Translations under genes and position numbers: made by a program
Notes under the pieces: model-generated
Database searches by the model: none
What the model saw: only the letters and a program-made list of their open reading frames with translations
Told to the model about the DNA's origin: nothing
Assembly (NCBI RefSeq): GCF_900176375.1
Contig: NZ_FWYF01000004.1
Span: forward strand, 310,001 to 374,000
From: Reichenbachiella faecimaris
GTDB lineage: Bacteria; Bacteroidota; Bacteroidia; Cytophagales; Cyclobacteriaceae
Direction of reading: 5' to 3'
Length of the DNA: 64,000 bases
Shown here: piece by piece, positions 35,654 to 44,651 of the stretch
How positions within the stretch are numbered: the stretch's first letter is position 1
Layout of the letters: every line of letters starts with the position of its first letter

Positions 35654-35699
35654 AGAGAAAGGAGTAAGTCGCAGACTATTTTTTTCCTATTGGAAAAAC

Positions 35700-35732
35700 A
35701 ACCCTAACAGGGCTCAGAACCCTGTTAGGGTT
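35700..35732 (-). terminator. Terminator hairpin overlapping the ywbE-like stop codon
   Basis: AACCCTAACAGGG (35700-35712) pairs with CCCTGTTAGGGTT (35720-35732), loop of 7 nt, followed on the minus strand by GTTTTTCC. The inner arm overlaps the stop codon of the gene ending at 35731. In plan it matches the palindrome at 32048-32080. Confidence 0.75.
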
Positions 35733-35937
35733 AGGCTGGCTCATCTACAATTTCCTTTACCCTTCCCACTTCTCCAGTTTCTAGTTGGACTTTGATACCA
35801 TGTGGGTGATTAGGCGATTTTGTAAGTAGTCGTTTGACAATGCCGTTTGTCAATTCCCCAGAACGCTGATGGTGCTTCTGCACGATTTCTACTTCTATAC
35901 CTATGTGTATGTTCTTTCTGATAGTTCCTTCTGACAT
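35731..35937 (-). CDS. YwbE family protein
   Basis: 68 residues. The sequence IHIGIEVEIVQKHHQRSGELTNGIVKRLLTKSPNHPHGIKVQL and GEVGRVKEI is the conserved YwbE (DUF2196) pattern, small soluble proteins with an SH3-like strand arrangement and no known function. The last codon overlaps the terminator hairpin. It stands alone between pyc and alkC. Confidence 0.92.
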   Translation of the reverse strand: MSEGTIRKNIHIGIEVEIVQKHHQRSGELTNGIVKRLLTKSPNHPHGIKVQLETGEVGRVKEIVDEPA

Positions 35938-36063
35938 GTGAGGTGTAGATTATTTGATGTAGTCCCAAAAGTAGAACAGCACATCATCATGGGCAAAGAG
36001 AAGTGATCCTAATGTTTGTCATCATCCATTATTACATTTGCTCCTGAGGCTTTTGAATTTATA

Positions 36064-37146
36064 TTACACCAACTCAAATTCCTCTTCCGCCAACTTTTTG
36101 CCGTTCACTAGCACACCAATCTTATGTAATCCTGGATGATGCTTTCGTGTAGTTAAGTCTTTGAACGAAAGTTTCTTTTTAAATACGCTGGGGTCGGAAG
36201 AAGCAAATTCTTTTTCTGTGACATGAAAAATCTTATCAGACAAAGTGCCGTTCGCTTTTTGATAAGACACCACAAATCCTACTTTAGCCAAGGCATTCTT
36301 CGATTCCAAATTTGATATTTGGAACTCAAAATTGAAGCTATTCCCTATCCCTACTTTTTTAGTGGATAATTTTAATGTCGGAACTTTAAATTTTGCATTG
36401 TCATTGAAACCAATAATCTGAAGTGCTTGTTTGTTTCCTGTTTTAAGCAAATTTCTCAACCCATTCTTCACTATCCAATTCGTATGGTCATTGGCGCCAT
36501 ACCATCGTTCGGACAGTTTCAGGGCTATATCTGGATTGTCTTTGGTGATGTCATTGATATTATTGGATACACTTTTCCTTACATATAGCGATTCATCTTC
36601 TTTTAGATTTTCTAAAATGGGCAGTAGCAATGTAGGATCCTTTTTAAAAGTGGGCAAGGCCATGGCCCATGGCAGACGTGGTCGACATCCTTCAGAAGCC
36701 AGCCTTCGAACATGCTCGTTTTCATCCTTACTCCATTCAAGCATGGCTTTCATGACCTCGTTTTCATAGGCTATGATATAAGGACGAATGGCAAACTCGG
36801 ATGAGGAGTACCTTGTCAATTGATATAATGCTGCAATGGACTCCTTTGGGTAATCCAAACCATACACTTCGACATAATCAGGAAAAGTCATTCCTAGAAG
36901 GCCACCAAATTGAGCTGCAATATCAACTACGATAGACAATTGTTCCAGGTAGTTCAAAGAGGTGTGCGCGTGAATCATATTGGAAATATGCCTCATGCGA
37001 TCCTTCAATGCTCTGGCCTCCCAGTTTTCATTGATGGTAGAGCGGATGAATCCGTCCAAATTGAAGGATTCGTCCCTTTCAGCCAGGAGATCTCCCAGTT
37101 GAGTCACAAAAGCCTCATTGAATTCGTTTTTGAGTGGTTCAGCCAT
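36064..37146 (-). CDS. AlkC-type DNA alkylation repair protein
   Basis: 360 residues from the ATG at 37146, since MAEPLKNEFNEAFVTQL is the usual AlkC opening; the frame is open 20 codons further. Residues about 20-250 form HEAT-like helical repeats (ASEGCRPRLPWAMALPTFKKDPTLLLPILENLKEDESLYVRKSVSNNINDI). The last about 90 residues are an Ig-like beta domain (NSFNFEFQISNLESKNA...), found in many AlkC homologues. AlkC/AlkD glycosylases remove alkylated purines such as 3-methyladenine. No adaptive-response regulator is nearby. Confidence 0.88.
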   Translation of the reverse strand: MAEPLKNEFNEAFVTQLGDLLAERDESFNLDGFIRSTINENWEARALKDRMRHISNMIHAHTSLNYLEQLSIVVDIAAQFGGLLGMTFPDYVEVYGLDYPKESIAALYQLTRYSSSEFAIRPYIIAYENEVMKAMLEWSKDENEHVRRLASEGCRPRLPWAMALPTFKKDPTLLLPILENLKEDESLYVRKSVSNNINDITKDNPDIALKLSERWYGANDHTNWIVKNGLRNLLKTGNKQALQIIGFNDNAKFKVPTLKLSTKKVGIGNSFNFEFQISNLESKNALAKVGFVVSYQKANGTLSDKIFHVTEKEFASSDPSVFKKKLSFKDLTTRKHHPGLHKIGVLVNGKKLAEEEFELV

Positions 37147-37216
37147 TGGGTGATTTTGAGTTATAGATTTAGAGTAAAAAGTGGAAACTTCAAATTTCGC
37201 TCGCATTCAAGCAATC

Positions 37217-37816
37217 TTACTTAACGGCATAGCGAATAATTGTTTTCAATTTTTCCTCAGGAGTTTTTGTGGGATCCGAAATATAGATCTCATGATGATG
37301 TCCATTCATTTGCAAACCGTTTATTTTCATATATTCCATGATCTTATTGATACTTGGCCCTTCCTCATCATAAGATCCTTTGTGCAAGACTTGCACACTT
37401 TTTCCTTCATGTATTGGTTTGAGTTGCACTTCGTTGGCAAGCACGATTTGTTTCTTCTTGATCACTTCCTCTACCGCTTGATCCACAGGATCATTGGTTA
37501 CAAACTCTGGCATTCTGATCATCAGTTGCCAGTGCCAGTCTTCTTGTGGGGTTTCCTCAAAGACCAACCCTTCTTCCACCCACCAAAAGGCTTCTAGCTT
37601 AGGGACTACAAAGTCTCTTTGATCCGACGTGGAATATTTTTTGACTGTATAGGCAACTGCATAAAGGGCTCCAATGCTATTTTGGAAGGATGCACCATCA
37701 GGTGCCCCAATTCCACTGATGGTTAAACAATTAATTTGCTCTACTTCTATCTCTACTGGATTTCCATTGGCTTTGTAATAAGCAGGATATTCTTTAATTA
37801 GATTTATCTTTTCCAT
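37217..37816 (-). CDS. GyrI-like small-molecule-binding domain protein
   Basis: 199 residues. The GyrI-like/SbmC fold is suggested by CLTISGIGAPDGASFQNSIGALYAVAYTVKK, DFVVPKLEAFWWVEE, WHWQLMIRMPEFV and a second half VQVLHKGSYDEEGPSINKIMEYMKINGLQMNGHHHEIYISDPTKTPEEKLKTIIRYAVK, typical of stand-alone GyrI-like proteins in Bacteroidota. The fold binds or hydrolyses small hydrophobic or drug-like compounds. It shares one base with the preceding gene (TAATG), so the two are translationally coupled and likely regulated by the WYL protein upstream. Confidence 0.85.
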   Translation of the reverse strand: MEKINLIKEYPAYYKANGNPVEIEVEQINCLTISGIGAPDGASFQNSIGALYAVAYTVKKYSTSDQRDFVVPKLEAFWWVEEGLVFEETPQEDWHWQLMIRMPEFVTNDPVDQAVEEVIKKKQIVLANEVQLKPIHEGKSVQVLHKGSYDEEGPSINKIMEYMKINGLQMNGHHHEIYISDPTKTPEEKLKTIIRYAVK

Positions 37817-38124
37817 TAGGCCACCTGTTTTACATGTAAGAAAAATTTGACTTCTTCGAATGCTGACAAATAAGGCGCGTAGATTTCGTCTTGCTGCATT
37901 TCTTTTACTTTCTCAGCAGCAAACTCCGCACATTCCAAGTTTCTCCATACGACTTGGTCGACAAAGAGTCCCTCTTCTTTTACCGCATGGTAGGTTTGAT
38001 AACTGATCATTCCGTCAAAACTTTTGACAAGTTCTCTAAAATGATGAATGATGTTGGTTTGGTAATTCTCTACCTGATTAGGCTTGATTTTGTAAATCAC
38101 CAATTCCGTCACTTGATCGGTCAT
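37816..38124 (-). CDS. Antibiotic-biosynthesis-monooxygenase-like small protein
   Basis: 102 residues with a dimeric alpha/beta-barrel pattern: TELVIYKIKPNQVENYQTNIIHHFRELVKSFDGMISYQTYH, then FVDQVVWRNLECAEFAAEKVKEMQ. The ABM/Dabb fold covers monooxygenases and many proteins of unknown role; catalytic assignment is not possible. First gene of the pair with the GyrI-like gene. A strong inverted repeat lies 52 bp before its start codon. Confidence 0.78.
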   Translation of the reverse strand: MTDQVTELVIYKIKPNQVENYQTNIIHHFRELVKSFDGMISYQTYHAVKEEGLFVDQVVWRNLECAEFAAEKVKEMQQDEIYAPYLSAFEEVKFFLHVKQVA

Positions 38125-38175
38125 TTGTATAAAGTTTAGTTTTTTGAATTTGTTTTATACAAATGAAATACCATC

Positions 38176-38197
38176 CACTGACAACCCTATGTCAGTG
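38176..38197. promoter_or_regulatory. Operator-like inverted repeat upstream of the ABM/GyrI pair
   Basis: CACTGACA (38176-38183) and TGTCAGTG (38190-38197) are perfect 8-bp inverted arms around a 6-nt spacer. The element lies between the WYL regulator gene and the first gene of the pair, on the promoter side of the latter. The WYL protein is the obvious candidate binder (inference). Confidence 0.6.
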
Positions 38198-38234
38198 AAA
38201 TTTGAGAAATTTAATTTTTATGAAAAAAATTGAA

Positions 38235-39197
38235 TTAGATCAATGAAGCAGTGTAATGGGCAGCCAATTGGTCTATGAGCTGCTGCATTTGATCTTCTAG
38301 TTGGGTTGAGTTTAGGATGCGAACAGCGTCCGTGAACATCAACAACCACCTGGCAAAATGATCGCACTCGCCTACCATGAAAGTCATTTCTACACCATCC
38401 GTGGTTTTCTGTTCATCAATGAACCCATAGTAATAGCGCTGGTCTCCAATGAGTCTCGCCACATTTTTTTTAAACAGAATCTTGACCTCTCTGACATCCT
38501 CTTGCATCTGTCTCACAAAAATATGTTCCTTGAAATCGTCTCTGAGTGAGGGATCAAAGTGCTGATCCAGCACCTGAAGTTTTGTGATACGGTCCGTACG
38601 AAAATCCCTGACTCCATTTCTCATGCGACAGTAGGCAATCAGATGCCAGTGGTTGGCATAATGACAAATGCCTAAGGGTTCCACTTCACGTGAAGAAAAG
38701 GTATCACTATAATTGGCATAGTATTCAAAAGACAATACCTGATGCGATACCAATGCATTTTTGATATCATTGAGAAACAAGTCAGGAAATGCCTTTTCTA
38801 CAGGAACTGATGGCGAGACGATTTCTATGTATTTCTCTAGGTTTTGCACGTAGTCCTTTTGCGTATTTTTCAGCACAGCCCTCACCTTGGTCAAAGCACT
38901 CTCAAACTCATCTACGAGCGATTTGTCCCCTTGCCTTTCTAGTAGCTTTCCTGCCAGCAAAATAGCGCCTGCCTCCTCCTTGGTAAAAGTCACTGGTGGG
39001 ATGTAGTACCCCTCAACTATAAAATACCCTTTGTCCTTTTCGAAGCCAATCGGCACACCAGCCTCTCCAAGTGCTTTGATATCTCTAAAAACTGTGCGTT
39101 CGCTAATATCAAAATGTTCTGCCACATCGTCTATAGTGACAAATCTTTTGCTTTGGAGCTTTAGCATAATAGCAGTCAGTCGATCTATTCTATTCAT
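38235..39197 (-). CDS. YafY-type WYL-domain transcriptional regulator
   Basis: 320 residues from the ATG at 39197 (MNRIDRLTAIMLKLQSKRFVTIDDVAEHFDISERTVFRDIKALGEAG), the standard HTH_11 start; the frame is open 9 codons upstream. The WYL domain follows (VLSFEYYANYSDTFSSREVEPLGICHYANHWHLIAYCRMRNGVRDFRTDRI) and a C-terminal WCX domain. WYL regulators bind small molecules or nucleic acids and control nearby genes. It is upstream of the ABM/GyrI-like pair on the same strand, separated by the 38176-38197 repeat. Confidence 0.93.
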   Translation of the reverse strand: MNRIDRLTAIMLKLQSKRFVTIDDVAEHFDISERTVFRDIKALGEAGVPIGFEKDKGYFIVEGYYIPPVTFTKEEAGAILLAGKLLERQGDKSLVDEFESALTKVRAVLKNTQKDYVQNLEKYIEIVSPSVPVEKAFPDLFLNDIKNALVSHQVLSFEYYANYSDTFSSREVEPLGICHYANHWHLIAYCRMRNGVRDFRTDRITKLQVLDQHFDPSLRDDFKEHIFVRQMQEDVREVKILFKKNVARLIGDQRYYYGFIDEQKTTDGVEMTFMVGECDHFARWLLMFTDAVRILNSTQLEDQMQQLIDQLAAHYTASLI

Positions 39198-39311
39198 GAT
39201 TTTTGCATCCTTGGCCAGAGCCAAATAAATTTAAGATTAAGGCGAATGATGGAAACGTATACGAGATAAATGTACCCAATTACTCAATTTTAGTTTCAAA
39301 AAAACAAAAAA

Positions 39312-39347
39312 AAGAGGCCAACAGAATTCTAATTCTGTTGGCCTCTT
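39312..39347 (-). terminator. Strong terminator after the M16 protease gene
   Basis: Perfect 17-bp arms (39312-39328 and 39331-39347, core GAGGCCAACAGAA / TTCTGTTGGCCTC). The A run before it becomes a long T tract on the minus strand, so it terminates the protease gene ending at 39366. Confidence 0.9.
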
Positions 39348-39365
39348 AGTCTAAATTTTTATAAT

Positions 39366-42230
39366 CTATTTAACCAAATTAATGGGTTCTTTCACCTCAT
39401 TTCCTTCTTTGTCCAGAAGAATCACCTGATCGAAGCCTGTGTTTTTGAACTGCTCCAACTGAGTTTTGGCATCACCTGATACCAGATAAATCATTTGATC
39501 TGGTGTGATATACTTTTGAGCCAAGGCCTTGTGCTCATCCAAAGTCATATTTCTAACTACATTTTCTTCGTCCTTGATATAGTCAGGTGCAAAACCGTAC
39601 TTACTTCTGGTTTCGATCATACCTCTCAATGCACCCAATGTTTCAAATCTTCTGGCATTCGACTTGATCAAGGCATTTTTAGTAAACTCAAGATCTTCCT
39701 CACTTACGCCTTCCCGATACTTCTCCATTTCTTCTTTGAAAATCTTCACTGATTCAAAGGTAGTATTGGTTCTTACACTTGAACTCGCCGTGTACTCCCC
39801 TGTAGTCTCATCTCCTGAGAAGTTTGTTCTTGCTCCATAAGTATAGCCCTTTTCCTCCCTCAAGATCAGGTTTACATTGCCACTAAAAGAGCCTCCCAAT
39901 TTATAATTCATTACAGTAGCTGGGTAGAAATCTGGATCAGGTCTCGACATGGATAAGTAACCAATATTGATAACAGACTGCTTAGCATCTGGGAAATCAA
40001 CAAAATACAAACTTGGCTTTTCAGGGTTTGCAGGTGCCTCGTAAGTAGGTATTTCTACTTCTTTGGCTTTCCATCTAGTTTCCAATCCACTGAGTACTTT
40101 TTGAGCGTCTGCTTGTGAAATATCACCTACTACATGAAACGTTGAGATTGTTGGAGAGAAATTATTATCATAAAAAGCCTTTAGGTCATCAATGGTAATA
40201 TTCTCTACATCTTCTGCTGTTCCTGAAGTACTATATCCACGGATATTTTCAGTACCATAAAGTAGTTTTTTATACACTTTACCAGTAACAGCACCTGGGT
40301 CTCCATCTCTTCTTTTGATGATATTTACTGTTCGTGTTTTGATCAGGGTGAATTCGTCCTCATCCCATCTTGGCTCAAGCAGAATTTCCTCCAATAGTGC
40401 CATGGCTGCAGGGAAATTTCTCGCCAGAGAATTGACTGTAAATGTGATGGCATCCTCTGAAGTAAACATACCTATCTCAGCACCCAGCAAGGCAATGGCC
40501 TCCTCTAATTCTTGAGGTGTCTTATTAGCTGTTCCTTCATTCATTATATCTGTCATCAAATTGGCTACACCAATCTTATCCAGATCATCCATCAAGTGCC
40601 CACCTTTAATCACCAAACTGGCATTTACCAATGGCAGTTCCTTTTGTTCTATACCATATACTGCCAGCCCGTTTTCAAGTGTGGTATTCCATTGGGTAGG
40701 AATAGTCAACTCTGGCATTGAGCCTATTTCAGGTGCTACCGTTCGATCAAAAGTAGTTTCTGATTTGATTACCTCCTCTACGACTGCAGCCTCATTGTTT
40801 TCAGCTACCATTTCCTGGACTACCTCCTCTACGACTGCAGCCTTTTCACAATTCGAAGCACTAAGGTTCATTTGTCCTTTGGGAACAAAACTGGTGAGGA
40901 TGTATGGCTTGCCTTTGAGGTACGTATTATAAACCCTAAGCACATCTTCTTTAGTCACTGCCTGTATGTTGGCAATATCCTTTTCAATAAATTGAGGATC
41001 GCGAGCAAAGGTGTTGTAATAAGCCAATTGAAAGGTTTTGTTGAAAACGCTACTAATTCCATCATAGAATTCTGTTTCAATTTTGGCCTTCACCTGAGCT
41101 ACATCACTGTCTTTCACTCCTTCTGTTTCGAACAGTTCAAAGGCTTTAGAAATACCGGCCTCTACAGAATCTAATGGAATACCCTGATTCGCATTGATTG
41201 AGATCCTAAGCGAGCCTGCCAATTCTTGAGAGCGATTCCACGCGGCCACGGACGACGTGAAGTTTTTCTCTTTTACCAATACCTTGTAAAGTGGCGCCTT
41301 TTTGCCATCTGACAGAATCTCAGCCAGAAAATCTAAAGCATAAGCATCTTTGCTGTATTCTTCTACTGTAGGCCAAACCATGTTGAGCTGTGGGGCTGTC
41401 GCGAAATTATCTTCGTGATAAAACCTTTTGGACGCATCCAGTTTCACAGGCTGAGGTTCCATTTCTGCTACCTCTCCTCTTTTACCTATGGGACCAAAAT
41501 ACTTTTCAACTAATGGCTTTACTTCTGCATTTTCAAAATCTCCTGCAATGACCAGAGTGGCATTGTTCGGACCATAAAACTGATTGTAAAATTCCTTTAC
41601 ATCTGCCACAGTTGCACTCTGCAAGTCTACCAACTCCCCGATCACCTGCCAGTTGTATGGATGACCTTCCGGGTACATGTTCTTGTCGATCACATAATTG
41701 GTATGGCCATAGGGTCTGTTGTCTACACGTTGTCTTTTTTCATTTTGAACCACTTCTTGCTGATTGGCAAAAGCACTTTCAGTGACTGTATTGAGTAAAA
41801 AGCCAAGTCGATCAGACTCTAACCAGAGCATCGTTTCTAGTGCGTTTTTTGGGACAATTTCGAAATACATGGTTCCGTCTTTCCAGGTAAAGCCATTGAG
41901 TGTTCCGCCTACATTTTGCACGATTTTAAAGAATTGATCTTGAGGCACATTTTCAGATTCCTGAAAAAGCATGTGCTCAAACAAGTGCGCAAAACCTGTG
42001 CGCCCAGGCTTCTCTCGATTAGATCCTACGTGGTATAATATGCCCACTGATACCACTGGATCAGATTTATCCTGATGCAAGACCACATCAAGTCCGTTGG
42101 CTAGTGTATATTTTTCTGATTCTATAGAGAATCCACTATCTGTCTGTTCCTTGGATGTTTCGCATGATGACGTGAAAATCACAACAACAGCCATGAAGAC
42201 ACTAAAGATTTTATTTAGCATGAATTTCAT
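39366..42230 (-). CDS. M16 family metallopeptidase, two-domain lipoprotein
   Basis: 954 residues. A lipobox (FTSSCETS, Cys23) gives membrane anchoring. The first M16 domain has the inverted zinc motif HLFEH (His82, Glu85, His86) in GRTGFAHLFEHMLF; the second domain (from about 520, LENGLAVYGIEQKELPLVNASLVIKGG) lacks the motif, as usual for the paired inactive half. The family degrades short peptides in the periplasm in pitrilysin-like chambers. The linker (about 463-487) holds an internal repeat, AAVVEEV twice, encoded by a 22-bp direct DNA repeat. It ends at a strong terminator. Confidence 0.95.
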   Translation of the reverse strand: MKFMLNKIFSVFMAVVVIFTSSCETSKEQTDSGFSIESEKYTLANGLDVVLHQDKSDPVVSVGILYHVGSNREKPGRTGFAHLFEHMLFQESENVPQDQFFKIVQNVGGTLNGFTWKDGTMYFEIVPKNALETMLWLESDRLGFLLNTVTESAFANQQEVVQNEKRQRVDNRPYGHTNYVIDKNMYPEGHPYNWQVIGELVDLQSATVADVKEFYNQFYGPNNATLVIAGDFENAEVKPLVEKYFGPIGKRGEVAEMEPQPVKLDASKRFYHEDNFATAPQLNMVWPTVEEYSKDAYALDFLAEILSDGKKAPLYKVLVKEKNFTSSVAAWNRSQELAGSLRISINANQGIPLDSVEAGISKAFELFETEGVKDSDVAQVKAKIETEFYDGISSVFNKTFQLAYYNTFARDPQFIEKDIANIQAVTKEDVLRVYNTYLKGKPYILTSFVPKGQMNLSASNCEKAAVVEEVVQEMVAENNEAAVVEEVIKSETTFDRTVAPEIGSMPELTIPTQWNTTLENGLAVYGIEQKELPLVNASLVIKGGHLMDDLDKIGVANLMTDIMNEGTANKTPQELEEAIALLGAEIGMFTSEDAITFTVNSLARNFPAAMALLEEILLEPRWDEDEFTLIKTRTVNIIKRRDGDPGAVTGKVYKKLLYGTENIRGYSTSGTAEDVENITIDDLKAFYDNNFSPTISTFHVVGDISQADAQKVLSGLETRWKAKEVEIPTYEAPANPEKPSLYFVDFPDAKQSVINIGYLSMSRPDPDFYPATVMNYKLGGSFSGNVNLILREEKGYTYGARTNFSGDETTGEYTASSSVRTNTTFESVKIFKEEMEKYREGVSEEDLEFTKNALIKSNARRFETLGALRGMIETRSKYGFAPDYIKDEENVVRNMTLDEHKALAQKYITPDQMIYLVSGDAKTQLEQFKNTGFDQVILLDKEGNEVKEPINLVK
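40770..40842. repeat. In-frame 22-bp direct repeat inside the M16 gene
   Basis: TACCTCCTCTACGACTGCAG followed by CC occurs at 40770-40791 and again at 40821-40842. The 51-bp offset equals 17 codons, so it encodes a duplicated KAAVVEEV-type segment in the acidic linker between the two protease domains. Confidence 0.85.
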
Positions 42231-42298
42231 TGTTTAGGATTAAAATGATTTAATCAACTAAACTAAGAAAAATATCTAACTACTAATACTTGATTTTA

Positions 42299-43192
42299 CT
42301 ATTTACGAAATGAAAATGATCGACCTGGGTTTGGTGCTCGGAAAGATTCGATATAACCGCGATCTTGGCAAGTCACGTAGCAGGTTTTGCCATCCTTTCC
42401 TCCAAAAGCGATATTCGTTGGCTTTTGACCTTTTAGTTTGACTTCATTGATCAATTCACCTTGTGGAGAAACTATGGCAATCACCCTTTTGCCATATCGT
42501 GCGATATACAAATTACCTTTTATGTCGGTTCGCATGCCGTCCAGCCCGTGATCTGCAAATTCTATCAAAAGCCTTTTATTAGATAGGGTTCCTGTCTTAC
42601 TTAAATCATAGACCCACACCTTGCGCTGCACGCTCTCATTGACATAAAGTAAACTATCGCCTGGTGCCACTTCCACGCCATTGGTGGTACCCATATTGGA
42701 TTCAAGCAAATCAAACTGGCCATCCAAATCCACTCTCCATAGATTACCTGTACTTTCTGCCCAGTTGGGGTCACTGGCATATATCGTTCCGTCTGATGCA
42801 ATCGCAAGGTCATTGGGTTGGTTCATTGTGCTGTCATGAGCATACACCATGGGTACCTTATATAGAGGGTCAATGGTTAGTATATTATGGTTGATATAGT
42901 CTGCCAAATACATCAAACCCTCTGGATCAAAACGAATACCATTAGCCACGCTCCCATTAGGAAGACTGTCGACATAAATCTCTAATTCTCCAGCTATACT
43001 TATTTTCCCAATGGTTCCGCTTTTCTTGGGATTGACGAAAAACAAATTACCTTCAGCGTCCACGGCTGGTCCTTCAAGACCCTGGGTAAAATCTCCGACA
43101 AAGGCAAAGTCGGAAACGATATACCACTCTGATTTTTGAGTGCAACTAAGAATGAATGCAGCAAGTATTAAGTATGAAAATGAATTTCTCAT
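42299..43192 (-). CDS. SMP-30/gluconolactonase-like lipoprotein
   Basis: 297 residues from the ATG at 43192, which opens a lipoprotein signal (LAAFILSCTQK, Cys17); an in-frame start 36 bp upstream is less likely. The rest is a six-bladed beta propeller of the SMP-30/LRE type: GLEGPAVDAEGNLFFVNP, ANGIRFDPEGLMYLADY, QPNDLAIASDGTIYASDPNW, TNGVEVAPGDSLLYVNES and HGLDGMRTDIKGNLYIARY, with Glu, Asn and Asp residues suited to one metal ion. The family hydrolyses lactones such as gluconolactone; the substrate is unknown. Confidence 0.9.
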   Translation of the reverse strand: MRNSFSYLILAAFILSCTQKSEWYIVSDFAFVGDFTQGLEGPAVDAEGNLFFVNPKKSGTIGKISIAGELEIYVDSLPNGSVANGIRFDPEGLMYLADYINHNILTIDPLYKVPMVYAHDSTMNQPNDLAIASDGTIYASDPNWAESTGNLWRVDLDGQFDLLESNMGTTNGVEVAPGDSLLYVNESVQRKVWVYDLSKTGTLSNKRLLIEFADHGLDGMRTDIKGNLYIARYGKRVIAIVSPQGELINEVKLKGQKPTNIAFGGKDGKTCYVTCQDRGYIESFRAPNPGRSFSFRK

Positions 43193-43276
43193 TGTATTTA
43201 ATTTTACCAATGATAATTCAATTAGCACACTATATCTTATGTTTTCGCTAGATGGTGAACTATACTTCCCAAATGA

Positions 43277-44650
43277 CTAATCCATCACCTTCACCTCATT
43301 ATTCAAAGTCTCAATGGTGTCTTTGGCGTCGCCAAAAAGCATCTTGGTTTTGTTGTGGAAGAATAATGGATTTTCAATTCCAGAATAACCTTTGCTCATC
43401 CCTCTTTTGAGCACCACCACATTTTTAGCATTCAGAATTTCTAATACAGGCATACCATAGATTGGACTTCCTGGATCATCCAAAGCGGAAGGGTTGACTA
43501 CATCATTGGCGCCTACTACGAGGCATACATCCGTATCACCAAGCATGCCATTGGCATCATCCAAGTCAATCAATTTATTATAAGGCACATCAGCTTCCGC
43601 CAATAGCACATTCATATGCCCTGGCATACGGCCAGCCACTGGGTGGATGGCATAATTCACATTTACTCCCCTGGACGTCAAACTTTTATCGAGCTCTTTA
43701 CAAGCTTTTTGCGCTTGGGCGACTGCCATACCATAGCCAGGAATCACCATGACATTTTGTGCGTATCGCATCATAATGGCTGTGTCGTTGGCCGTAGTTT
43801 CTTTGATGTCACCTTGATCCGTAGCTACTGCTGAGGCAGAAGCACCAAATCCTCCGACCACCACGTTGATCAATGACCGATTCATGGCCTGGCACATAAG
43901 AACAGTCAAGATAGCTCCTGAAGATCCTACAAGCACTCCTCCAAGTAGCATGACCATATTGCCATATACCAAACCCGCCAAAGCAGCAGCTATACCTGTC
44001 AAAGCATTTAATAGTGAAATGACCACTGGCATGTCTGCACCTCCAATTGGCCAAACAAAAGTCAATCCGTAGATCAAGGAAACGCTCAAAATGATGAGTG
44101 GTAAAAATTCATAAGCTGTTGGGTTTGCTACTTGAAATACAATCAAACCAAGACACAGCGCCAACCAAATCAAATTGAAATACGAGGAAATTCCATTTCT
44201 CCAATCTTTCACCTTGCCCGCTAATTTGCCATAAGCAATTAAACTACCAGTAAAAGCTACACCACCTATGAACAAGGCCATATAAGTTGTCCCCATCAGG
44301 CCAATAGAAGAAGAAGCATCAAACTTATACGCTTCCAAAATCGAAATACAAACGGCACAAGCACCTCCAAATCCATTAAAAACAGAAACCAATTCTGGAA
44401 TGCCAGTCATCTCCACCTTTTTGGAATAAACCATGCCGATCACTGAACCCATAGCAATAGCTACAAAAATATGGATCAGATTGCCCTGATCATTCGCCAT
44501 GGGACTAAAAATTGCCACTAAAATGGCGGAACCCATACCCACGGCAGCAATCACGTTTCCATCTCTTGCCGTAGATGGGCTACTCAATTTTCTCAGCCCT
44601 ATAATCAAAAGGACAGTCGAGACGATATATAATAATTCGATGTACTGCAT
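43277..44650 (-). CDS. pntB: NAD(P) transhydrogenase subunit beta
   Basis: 457 residues. The first about 260 are membrane-embedded helices; the C-terminal NADP-binding domain III has VIPGYGMAVAQAQKACKEL, AIHPVAGRMPGHMNVLLAEADVPY, CLVVGANDVVNPSA, PIYGMPVLEILNAKNVVVLKRGMSKGYSG and ENPLFF. Together with the two genes upstream it forms the proton-driven enzyme that reduces NADP with NADH at the inner membrane. It is the last gene of the unit, 1 bp after pntAB. Confidence 0.97.
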   Translation of the reverse strand: MQYIELLYIVSTVLLIIGLRKLSSPSTARDGNVIAAVGMGSAILVAIFSPMANDQGNLIHIFVAIAMGSVIGMVYSKKVEMTGIPELVSVFNGFGGACAVCISILEAYKFDASSSIGLMGTTYMALFIGGVAFTGSLIAYGKLAGKVKDWRNGISSYFNLIWLALCLGLIVFQVANPTAYEFLPLIILSVSLIYGLTFVWPIGGADMPVVISLLNALTGIAAALAGLVYGNMVMLLGGVLVGSSGAILTVLMCQAMNRSLINVVVGGFGASASAVATDQGDIKETTANDTAIMMRYAQNVMVIPGYGMAVAQAQKACKELDKSLTSRGVNVNYAIHPVAGRMPGHMNVLLAEADVPYNKLIDLDDANGMLGDTDVCLVVGANDVVNPSALDDPGSPIYGMPVLEILNAKNVVVLKRGMSKGYSGIENPLFFHNKTKMLFGDAKDTIETLNNEVKVMD

Positions 44651-44651
44651 C

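Noticed and set aside
39741-41174. Several plus-strand frames of about 65-120 codons opposite the M16 gene
   Set aside because: They are antisense shadows of a well-supported gene and have no recognisable domains.
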